Assembly (NCBI GenBank): GCA_038116945.1
Contig: JAYOEY010000002.1
Span: forward strand, 248,001-312,000
Direction of reading: 5' to 3'
Source: JAYOEY01 sp038116945
Lineage (GTDB): Bacteria > Pseudomonadota > Alphaproteobacteria > MPNO01 > UBA2964
Length of the DNA stretch: 64,000 bases
Part shown: in pieces, positions 57,524 to 64,000 of the stretch
Layout: each line of letters begins with the position of its first letter
Position numbering within the stretch: the first letter of the stretch is position 1
Notes under the pieces: model-generated
What the model saw: only the letters and a program-made list of their open reading frames with translations
Database searches by the model: none
Told to the model about the DNA's origin: nothing
Made by a program: the position numbers and the translations under genes

Positions 57524-58768
57524 ATGATTTCTTCCACCCTTAAAGCGAATCCGCGCGGCTGGCTGATCGTCGGGGTCATTTTCGTCGCGCTGAGTTTTTC
57601 TTTCGCGGCGCGCATGTCCCTGCCGGTGCTGATTCCCGGCTGGGACGCGGAGTTCGGGTGGAGCCGCGAGTTCCTGTCCGGGGGCGCGTCGATCATCATG
57701 ATTGTCATGGGCGGGACCGCGCCCATCATGGGGAATCTGCTGGACAAGTTCGGGCCCCGCTACCTGGTCGCGGGCGGTCTGGTGATCAGCGGCGCCTGTT
57801 ATGCGCTTACCTCCATGATGGATTCCAAACTGTTCTTTATGGCTGTCTTCTGCGTCGGCGCGGCGGTCGGTTACGGGCTGATCAGCCTGCCCATCGCAAC
57901 GGCGACGATTTCACGCCAGTTCACCGAAGGGCGCGGCTTTGCCGTTTCGGTCGGCAATGCCGGGGTCGGCGGCGGCCAGATGATATTTCTGCCGATAATC
58001 GCGATGGCCATTTCGACCCTGGGCTGGCGCGAGACGATCCTGGCGTTCGGCCTCATCGTCATGGCGGCGGGGGTCCTTTCGCTGGCCTTTCTGGACAAGG
58101 AACGCCCGCCCCCGAGAGCCGATGGCGAAGGGATGTCGGCCTCCAGTTCGGTTGGCGCGAAACTCAGCTATCTGGCCCACAGGCCCGTATTCTGGCTGGT
58201 GGGCGGCGCCTATGTGATCTGCGGCTTCACGACGGCCGGCGTGGTCAAGGTACACCTGATCCCCTATGCGGCGGCCTGCGGTTTTACCCTGACGGAAGGG
58301 GCGACCTCGATCGGCGTGCTTGCGGCATTCGATATGGTCGGCGTGGTCCTGTCCGGCTGGCTGACGGACCGTATGCATCGCCCCGCCCTGCTCGGCAGCG
58401 TCTACTTCCTGCGCGCGCTGACCTTCATCATGCTGTTCTTTATCACCGACAACTATCTGTTGCTGCTGTTCTTCGCCCTGCTGTTCGGCACGCTCGATTT
58501 CGCCACCGTGCCGCCGACATCGGGTCTGGTGGCGAGCCATCTCGGGCTCAACACGATGGGTTTCACGATGGGGCTGCTGTTTACCGGCCACTCCATCGGC
58601 GGCGCGCTTGGCGCATGGCTGGGCGGCTATTTTTTCGACCTCACGGCGCGCTATGACTGGGTGTGGTTCATCGGGCTGGGGCTCGCGCTCGTCGCCGCCG
58701 TTCTGGCCTGGTCGGTGCCTGAGAAGCGCGATGTTGCGCCAGCCGGTGCGGAGCCCGCGGCGGCTTAA
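57524..58768 (+). CDS. MFS transporter, OxlT/monocarboxylate-like
   Basis: A 414-residue 12-helix carrier. The N terminus WLIVGVIFVALSFSFAARMSLPVL, GWSREFLSGG and LDKFGPRYLVAGGL fit the oxalate:formate antiporter/monocarboxylate branch of MFS. The long central loop (about 190-215) is typical. The substrate is likely an organic acid. The stop overlaps that of the convergent methyltransferase gene by 4 bp. Confidence 0.85.
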   Translation: MISSTLKANPRGWLIVGVIFVALSFSFAARMSLPVLIPGWDAEFGWSREFLSGGASIIMIVMGGTAPIMGNLLDKFGPRYLVAGGLVISGACYALTSMMDSKLFFMAVFCVGAAVGYGLISLPIATATISRQFTEGRGFAVSVGNAGVGGGQMIFLPIIAMAISTLGWRETILAFGLIVMAAGVLSLAFLDKERPPPRADGEGMSASSSVGAKLSYLAHRPVFWLVGGAYVICGFTTAGVVKVHLIPYAAACGFTLTEGATSIGVLAAFDMVGVVLSGWLTDRMHRPALLGSVYFLRALTFIMLFFITDNYLLLLFFALLFGTLDFATVPPTSGLVASHLGLNTMGFTMGLLFTGHSIGGALGAWLGGYFFDLTARYDWVWFIGLGLALVAAVLAWSVPEKRDVAPAGAEPAAA

Positions 58769-59682
58769 TCCGGGGTCTTGTCTCCCGCCGGTGTTTCCGA
58801 CGCATCGAGCGCGTCGGCAAGCCGCGTTTCCGCGCTACCGGGCCGCAGGGGTTGTTGTTGCGCCGCCGCCGGGGCCCAGCCGGTGAGGTAAAGAATCTGG
58901 AAAGTCGCCGGAATTCGTCCGTCGCTGTCGGAGAACAGTTCCGCATAACGTTCCGCTGCCGCAAGGAACAGGCCTCGCCGCGCCATGGACCGGGGTCTTT
59001 CCCGAACCGCGCCGTTTTCGCCCATGCGGCGCAGTTCGCGCATCAGGGCGAACGCGTCGGGATAGGTGACGGTGATCGTATCCGTATCCGCGACCGGCAG
59101 GGCGAAGCCCGCGCGCTGTAGCAGACCCGCCGCGTCCGCGAGCTCGGGGAAGGGCGACACGCGCGGCGACACGCCGCCGCTTTCCTCGATTTCTGCCTCC
59201 ATCAGCGCCTGCCGCAATTCGGCAAGCGTGTCGCCTCCCAGCATCGCCGCCAGAAACAGCCCGTCCGGTTTCAGCGCGCTGCGGATCTGGATCAGCGCGC
59301 CGGGAAGATCGTTGACCCAGTGAAGCGACAAATTGCTGACGACCAGATCGAGCTTTGCCTTGCCGAAGGGCAGCGCCTCCTCGTCGGCGGCGAGCGACGG
59401 CCCTCCGCTTCTGACGGCGAATTCCGGAGACAGGTCGGTTTCGATCAGCGTGCCGATGCGGCCGGCATGAACGGGGTCGTCGCCCAGCGTCCAGCGCAAT
59501 ATGCCGCCATGGCCACCGAGATCGACCGCCAGCGGAAAAACGCGGTTGATGTCGGCCAGCCGGTCGGCAAGCCGTGCGGCAACCTCGCGGAACAGAAAAT
59601 CGTGACCGGAGATGGTGCCTGCCGCCCGGTTGCGGTGCTGGCGAACGGCCCTGCGGTCGAAGATTTCCGGCGCGTCGGTCAT
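58765..59682 (-). CDS. NDUFAF5/BioC-like SAM-dependent methyltransferase-fold protein
   Basis: 305 residues. The opening (IFDRRAVRQHRNRAA) and VSNLSLHWVNDLPGALIQI are typical of NDUFAF5 orthologues, which in mitochondria modify complex I subunit NDUFS7 by arginine hydroxylation, not by methylation. The SAM region contains LAVDLGGHGGI, FPLAV and an SSGGPSLAADEEALPF-type loop, with the usual GxGxG altered to GGHGG. In alphaproteobacteria the gene often lies beside comF, as here. Assembly of NADH dehydrogenase is the likely role, by homology. Confidence 0.85.
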   Translation of the reverse strand: MTDAPEIFDRRAVRQHRNRAAGTISGHDFLFREVAARLADRLADINRVFPLAVDLGGHGGILRWTLGDDPVHAGRIGTLIETDLSPEFAVRSGGPSLAADEEALPFGKAKLDLVVSNLSLHWVNDLPGALIQIRSALKPDGLFLAAMLGGDTLAELRQALMEAEIEESGGVSPRVSPFPELADAAGLLQRAGFALPVADTDTITVTYPDAFALMRELRRMGENGAVRERPRSMARRGLFLAAAERYAELFSDSDGRIPATFQILYLTGWAPAAAQQQPLRPGSAETRLADALDASETPAGDKTPD

Positions 59683-59779
59683 GCCCGACTATGGCATGCG
59701 GCGGAGACTGGCGGAAGCGGGCCCCGTTGAGCGCCCCGCCTGGCCCGCCTATGATGCCGCCCTTCGAAACCAGCGACGG

Positions 59780-61384
59780 ATGATCATCATGGCGGCGGCA
59801 ATCGGCCCGGACGAACTATACGCTTGGCTCAAGGACGACGAGGAGCTTGCGCTGCTCGATGTGCGGGAGGAGGGCGATTTCGGGGCCGGCGGTCATCTGC
59901 TGTTTGCGGTGTGTCTGCCGCTCAGCCGTCTCGAGCTGGATGTTGTCCCTCTGGTGCCGCGCAAGACCGCACGCGTCGTGCTGTGCGACGGCGGCGAGGG
60001 ATTGACCCTTCGGGCTGCGGAAAAGCTCGAACGCTGGGGTTACGGCAATGTTTCCGTCCTCGACGGCGGCGTGCCGGCCTGGGAAGCGGCGGGCTATGTC
60101 GTGTTCCGCGGCGTCAACGTGCCGTCAAAGGCGTTCGGCGAATTTGTCGAACATCAGAGCGACACGCCCAATGTCGGGCCGGAAGAGCTCAAGGAAATGA
60201 TCGACCGCGGCGACAATCTGGTAGTGCTCGACAGCCGCCCGTGGGGCGAATACCGGCGCATGAACATCCCGACCGGCATCGACTGTCCCGGCGCGGAACT
60301 GGCCTACCGGGTGCATGATATGGTCGACGATCCGGACCGGACCATCGTGGTCAACTGTGCCGGGCGCACGCGTTCGATCATCGGCGCGCAATCGCTCATC
60401 AATGCCGGGGTCGGCAATAAAGTGTTTGCGCTGCGAAACGGCACGATGGGCTGGGCGCTTGCCGGGTTCGATCTCGAACACGGCAGCGACCGGAAATTCC
60501 CGGACATCACGGACAGGGGAACCGAGGCGGCCATGGAATGCGCCGCTCGGGTCGCCCGGCGGTTCGGTGTCAAGAAGATCGACCGGGCCACGCTGGAGCA
60601 ATGGCAGGCAGAAACCGACAAACGGTCCCTGTTCGTGCTCGACGTGCGCAACCCGGAGGAATACGCCGCCGGCCACTTGCCGGGCTCGCTGCACGCGCCC
60701 GGCGGGCAGCTGGTCCAGGCAACCGATAAATGGTGCGGCACGCTTCGTTCGCGCATCGTGCTGGTCGACGATACGGGCGTGCGCGCCACCATGACGGCGA
60801 GCTGGCTGATCCAGATGGGCTGGCCCGAAGTCGTGGTGCTGGAGGGCGGGCTCGAAGGAGGGGCGCTGGAAACCGGCGTTCCCGAAGCGGTATCGGCGGC
60901 CGGAAAGGGCGCGGAGACGTCCTCCATAGCGGCGGCCGATCTGCGTGAAGCGGTTGAAGCGGGCAAGGCCGCGCTGATCGATCTGTCCACCAGTCTCGAA
61001 TACCGCGCGGGCCATATTCCCGGTGCGTACTGGGGCGTCCGGGCCCGGCTCGACCAGGCGCTTGAAAAGATTCCCGGCGATGCGATGCTGGTGTTCACCG
61101 GCAGCGACATGGCGCTGGCGCGTCTTGCCGCGGCAGACGCCATGGCGGCGGGCCGCAATGTCCGCCTGTTCGACGGTGGCAACGCGGCCTGGACGGAAGC
61201 GGGTTACCCGCTCGCGGAAGGGTTCGAACGTCTGACGACCAAAAACGACGACGTGATGTACAAGGCGTACGACCACACCGAGAATATCGAATTTCACATG
61301 CAGGAATATCTCAGCTGGGAAATCGGCCTCGTCGATCTGGTCGAAAGGGATGCCACCGCCCGCTTCCGTCATTTTCCCGCCTGA
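59780..61384 (+). CDS. Four-domain rhodanese-like sulfurtransferase
   Basis: About 534 residues in four tandem rhodanese domains. Domain 1 has Cys in VVLCDGGEG, domain 2 has Cys in VVNCAGRTRS (the likely active site), domain 3 has Asp in VLVDDTGVR and domain 4 has no Cys at that place (MLVFTGSDMA). Such proteins pass sulfane sulfur between cyanide-, thiol- or other acceptors. The start is uncertain: ATG 59780 or 59789, both in frame; longer frames back to 59612 look non-coding. comF follows two bases after the stop. Confidence 0.85.
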   Translation: MIIMAAAIGPDELYAWLKDDEELALLDVREEGDFGAGGHLLFAVCLPLSRLELDVVPLVPRKTARVVLCDGGEGLTLRAAEKLERWGYGNVSVLDGGVPAWEAAGYVVFRGVNVPSKAFGEFVEHQSDTPNVGPEELKEMIDRGDNLVVLDSRPWGEYRRMNIPTGIDCPGAELAYRVHDMVDDPDRTIVVNCAGRTRSIIGAQSLINAGVGNKVFALRNGTMGWALAGFDLEHGSDRKFPDITDRGTEAAMECAARVARRFGVKKIDRATLEQWQAETDKRSLFVLDVRNPEEYAAGHLPGSLHAPGGQLVQATDKWCGTLRSRIVLVDDTGVRATMTASWLIQMGWPEVVVLEGGLEGGALETGVPEAVSAAGKGAETSSIAAADLREAVEAGKAALIDLSTSLEYRAGHIPGAYWGVRARLDQALEKIPGDAMLVFTGSDMALARLAAADAMAAGRNVRLFDGGNAAWTEAGYPLAEGFERLTTKNDDVMYKAYDHTENIEFHMQEYLSWEIGLVDLVERDATARFRHFPA

Positions 61385-61386
61385 CG

Positions 61387-62160
61387 ATGGCGGCCGGGCT
61401 TCAGCCGACCGCGGGCTGGCCGCGCTGGTTGAAGCGCGGCGCCGACGGGGTGCTGGGGCTGCTGTTGCCGCGTCGATGCCTTTCCTGTGGTGCGACGGTC
61501 GAAAGCGACGGCGCGCTGTGCGTCGAGTGCTGGTCGAACGTGCGGTTTCTGGCGCCGCCGGCCTGCGCCTGTTGCTTTTTTCCGTTCGAATACGACATGG
61601 GACCGGAAGCGCTCTGCGCTGCCTGCGCGGCGCGGCACCCGGCCTATGACCGGGCGCGCGCGGCGTTCGCCTATGACGAATCCAGCCGTGGCCCCGTGCT
61701 GGCGTTCAAGCATGGCGACCGGCTCGATGCCGCCCCCGCCTTTGCACGCCTGGTGATTCAGGCCGCCGGGCCCCTGCTTGCCGGCAATCCGCTGATCGTT
61801 CCGGTGCCGCTGCACCGAAGCCGGCTTATGGCGCGGCGCTACAACCAGGCGGCGGAGCTGGCTCGGGCGATCGGCGCGCAGACCGATCTTCCTGTATCGA
61901 CGGACCTGCTCGTTCGTCGCCGCCGGACTCCGTCGCAGGGAAGGTTCGGTCCGGTGCAGAGGCGGCGCAATGTCCGGGGGGCGTTCGGCGTGCGCGGCAG
62001 ACGGGAAGGGGAGGTCAGGGGCAGGACCGTTCTTCTGATCGACGACGTGCTGACCACCGGTGCGACGGTCGAGGCCTGCGCGCGGCCGCTGCTGCGCGCC
62101 GGTGCGAATGCGGTCGATGTGCTGACGCTGGCGCGTGTTGTACGGGCAGTTTCGCTCTGA
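61387..62160 (+). CDS. comF: ComF family phosphoribosyltransferase-like protein
   Basis: 257 residues. An N-terminal zinc ribbon (RRCLSCGATV, CVECW, CACC, CAACAA) is followed by a PRTase domain with the PRPP motif TVLLIDDVLTTGAT. ComF is a competence protein in some bacteria; elsewhere its role is unclear. It starts two bases after the rhodanese stop. In alphaproteobacteria it is followed by grxC and nitrilase genes, as here. Confidence 0.9.
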   Translation: MAAGLQPTAGWPRWLKRGADGVLGLLLPRRCLSCGATVESDGALCVECWSNVRFLAPPACACCFFPFEYDMGPEALCAACAARHPAYDRARAAFAYDESSRGPVLAFKHGDRLDAAPAFARLVIQAAGPLLAGNPLIVPVPLHRSRLMARRYNQAAELARAIGAQTDLPVSTDLLVRRRRTPSQGRFGPVQRRRNVRGAFGVRGRREGEVRGRTVLLIDDVLTTGATVEACARPLLRAGANAVDVLTLARVVRAVSL

Positions 62161-62227
62161 GGGCTCGCAAAATGGGCGGCGACGTACCATATTGGCCGCT
62201 GATGGAAATTCGAACGAGAGTTGTATC

Positions 62228-62488
62228 GTGGCGAAGGTAGAAATTTACACGACGATGTTCTGTCCGTTCTGCGTGCGGGCGAAATCGCTGTTGAAGAAAA
62301 AGGGCGTCGAGTTCGAGGAAATCGAGGTCGACGGCGATCCCGCGCTGCGCCGGCAGATGACCGAAAGATCCGGCGGCGGATATACCGTGCCGCAGATTTT
62401 CATCGACGGAAAACCCGTCGGCGGGTCCGACGATCTTGCCGCGCTTGAGGCGTCCGGCGAACTCGACGGGCTGCTCAACGCTTCCTGA
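62228..62488 (+). CDS. grxC: Glutaredoxin 3
   Basis: 86 residues. The dithiol active site CPFC (Cys12, Cys15) is followed by TVPQIFIDGKPVGGSDDL, the glutathione-binding part of class I glutaredoxins. It reduces protein disulfides and glutathionylated proteins in the cytosol. I use GTG 62228 because the protein then begins VEIYTTMFCPFC as in GrxC; an upstream in-frame start is far away. It lies in the comF-nitrilase set. Confidence 0.93.
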   Translation: MAKVEIYTTMFCPFCVRAKSLLKKKGVEFEEIEVDGDPALRRQMTERSGGGYTVPQIFIDGKPVGGSDDLAALEASGELDGLLNAS

Positions 62489-62495
62489 TGAAATC

Positions 62496-63323
62496 GTGAC
62501 GGCGCCGTTCCGGCTCGCCTGCGTTCAGGTCTGCGCGGGCAACGATATGGGCGCCAATATTAAGGCGGCCGCAGATCTGGCGCGTCGGGCGCGCGCTGAA
62601 GGCGCCGACTTCGTCTCCTTTCCCGAATGCGTTTCGATGATGGAGATGGGGTTCGAACGGACGCTGGCGGCGTCGTTTCCGGAAGACTCCCATCCCGCGC
62701 TGGCTGCTTTCCGGTCGCTCGCCGCGGATCAGGAGATCTGGCTGCTGGCCGGTTCGTTGACAGTGCGGCTCGATGGCGGCCGCGTGGCGAACCGGTCCTT
62801 TCTGATCGATGCGGACGGCAAGGTGGTCGCTTCCTACGACAAGATCCACATGTTCGATGTGGATCTCGATGGCGGCGAATCCTACCGCGAGTCCGAGACC
62901 TACCGGGCCGGCGACCAGGCGGTGCTGGCGGAGACGCCTTGGGGACCGCTCGGCATGACGGTCTGCTACGATCTGCGCTTTCCGCATCTCTATCGCGGCC
63001 TGGCGCAACGGGGCGCGGTCATGTTGTCGGTTCCGTCAGCCTTTACCCGGCCGACCGGAGAGGCGCACTGGGAGGTTCTTCTGCGTGCCCGTGCGATCGA
63101 GAACGCATCGTATGTTTTTGCGGCCGCGCAGTGCGGCGAGCATCCGCACGGGCGCAGGACCTGGGGGCATTCGCTGATCGTCGATCCGTGGGGCGAGGTG
63201 ATTGCCGCAGCCGGCGAGGAGCCCTGTGTGATCTGGGCCGATATCGATCCGGGAAAGGTCATGGCGGCGCGGCGGTCGCTGCCGTCGCTGCAGCATGACC
63301 GGGACTATTCGTTCCCCGACTGA
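62496..63323 (+). CDS. Nitrilase-superfamily carbon-nitrogen hydrolase (NIT-like)
   Basis: 275 residues. The catalytic triad is Glu44 (SFPEC), Lys116 (YDKIHMFDVD) and Cys157 (VCYDLRFP). DKIHMFDVD and RFPHLYR are typical of the Nit1/Nit2 branch, deaminated glutathione amidases, which fits its place next to glutaredoxin. GTG 62496 is the start, 7 bp after grxC. The 3' end overlaps the convergent methyltransferase gene by 19 bp. Confidence 0.88.
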   Translation: MTAPFRLACVQVCAGNDMGANIKAAADLARRARAEGADFVSFPECVSMMEMGFERTLAASFPEDSHPALAAFRSLAADQEIWLLAGSLTVRLDGGRVANRSFLIDADGKVVASYDKIHMFDVDLDGGESYRESETYRAGDQAVLAETPWGPLGMTVCYDLRFPHLYRGLAQRGAVMLSVPSAFTRPTGEAHWEVLLRARAIENASYVFAAAQCGEHPHGRRTWGHSLIVDPWGEVIAAAGEEPCVIWADIDPGKVMAARRSLPSLQHDRDYSFPD

Positions 63324-63877
63324 TTTCTTGTCAACGCGACCGGCGGATCGTCGGGATAGCGCCACACCGCGGCAATTCGCTGTACGGCGCGCGGGCCTTC
63401 GATGATCCCGTCCTCGTATGCGACGATCCGCAGCTTGCCCCGCACGGCTTCGATCAGTTCCCCCGGTTCAAGCAGAAAATCCGGGTTGGACGGACGCCCA
63501 AACGCTTCATTGCCGCGCGCGAAGGTTTCGTAGAGCAGCGCGCCGCCCGGCGCGACGCTGTCGACGATGTGCGGCAGCAACGGACGATGCAGGTAGCTTG
63601 TTACGATCACGCCGCCGAACGAGCGCCGTTCCAGCGGCCAGCGCCCGCCGGTCTCAAGGTCGACCGGAACCGTTTCGACATTGCCGGTCCCCGCGATCCT
63701 CGACAACGCCTCCTCGTCCCGGTCCACGGCCGTCACGGCGTGGCCGCTTTCTGCGAAATAACGCGCATGCCGTCCGCCGCCGCTGGCGAGGTCGAGGACA
63801 GCCGATTTATCCGGAATCAGGTGGGAAAACCGCAGTATCCATGCGCTTGGCGCCGCTCTCGGGTCATGTTCCGTCAT
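63305..63877 (-). CDS. Class I SAM-dependent methyltransferase (TehB-like)
   Basis: 190 residues. Motif I is VLDLASGGGRHARYFAE, with VTAVDRDEEALSRI and a GGVIVTSYLHRPLLPHIVD segment, resembling the small TehB/UbiG-like family. The substrate is unknown. It interrupts the nitrilase-DUF1178 pair on the opposite strand. ATG at 63877. Confidence 0.83.
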   Translation of the reverse strand: MTEHDPRAAPSAWILRFSHLIPDKSAVLDLASGGGRHARYFAESGHAVTAVDRDEEALSRIAGTGNVETVPVDLETGGRWPLERRSFGGVIVTSYLHRPLLPHIVDSVAPGGALLYETFARGNEAFGRPSNPDFLLEPGELIEAVRGKLRIVAYEDGIIEGPRAVQRIAAVWRYPDDPPVALTRNQSGNE

Positions 63878-63973
63878 TTCGAAATCGAGTCGTTAACCCT
63901 TGATTTGCAGGGCAATTTTATCATTTAAATGCCGTGAGACATTTATGACGGACCTGACGCCGGGCGCAAGATC

Positions 63974-64000
63974 ATGATCGTGTTCGATCTCAGATGCGGC
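63974..64000 (+). CDS. Probable DUF1178 protein, first nine codons
   Basis: Only MIVFDLRCG is in the window. DUF1178 proteins commonly begin with this type of sequence (a zinc-ribbon start, MI-hydrophobic-DL-x-C), and a DUF1178 gene often follows nitrilase and grxC in alphaproteobacteria. A 10-codon ORF (63945-63977) ends in ATGA over this start and could couple translation. The identification needs sequence beyond the right edge. Confidence 0.45.

Overview
The window looks like the chromosome of a GC-rich alphaproteobacterium, most like the Rhodospirillales and relatives. The evidence is gene content and gene order: a class I (not class II) lysyl-tRNA synthetase, a SAM-II riboswitch in front of metZ, argD-argF-hslO, aroK-aroB-CorC, xerD-accA facing secA, an NDUFAF5-like methyltransferase beside rhodanese-comF-grxC-nitrilase, and a CIRCE-controlled groESL. 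It is mostly ordinary, densely packed chromosome. I see no rRNA, tRNA, CRISPR array, insertion sequence or prophage block.

Layout. 1-5.6 kb (minus strand): two xanthine-dehydrogenase-type molybdenum hydroxylase subunits (the first cut by the left edge) flank a cytochrome c556, an anti-sigma/ECF-sigma pair and a short-chain dehydrogenase. 5.8-13.4 kb (plus): an MscS channel, a TauD-type dioxygenase, argD-argF-hslO with overlapping genes, a lipoprotein and a cupin. 13.4-17.5 kb (minus): trkH, folE, apaG and metZ, with metZ behind a SAM-II aptamer and an intrinsic terminator. 17.6-22.3 kb: a sodium/solute-symporter-like protein overlapping heme A synthase tail to tail, then groESL behind a sigma-70 promoter and CIRCE operator. 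22.3-25.0 kb is the most accessory-looking part: clustered palindromic repeats around a formylglycine-generating-enzyme-like gene broken by one in-frame stop, and a TerB-like gene.

25.0-32.7 kb: a DinG-type helicase, lysS, two tandem methyltransferases, an S24 repressor-like regulator and sufE. 32.8-41.3 kb (plus): a divergent dihydroorotate dehydrogenase, a membrane-anchored degenerate EAL protein (TipF-like), a HAD phosphatase, a 1080-residue two-TM coiled-coil protein, an MFS pump and rpmB. 41.3-48.1 kb (minus): aroK-aroB-CorC continuing into a fumarylacetoacetase-family enzyme, a cupin, a split ThDP-dependent decarboxylase, DUF2889 and a J-domain protein. 48.3-55.2 kb: a 46-residue membrane protein, a secreted protein of unknown function, xerD and accA, then secA on the other strand. 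55.4-64 kb: argJ-mutT, a cytochrome c, an MFS carrier, an NDUFAF5-like methyltransferase, a four-domain rhodanese, comF, grxC, a nitrilase, a methyltransferase and the first codons of a probable DUF1178 gene.

The most striking observation is the rod of the 36,465-39,707 protein. It divides without a gap into 32 units: ten of 25 residues, eleven of 29, then eleven of 25. Together with the TipF-like protein 1 kb upstream it suggests a TipN/TipF-like polarity or flagellar-positioning module; this is inference. Other points of interest are the riboswitch-terminator before metZ, the nonsense-interrupted FGE-like gene, the covarying intergenic palindromes, the dihydroorotate dehydrogenase with altered active-site residues, the sigma factor without a normal start codon, and the decarboxylase/FAH/cupin set downstream of aroKB.
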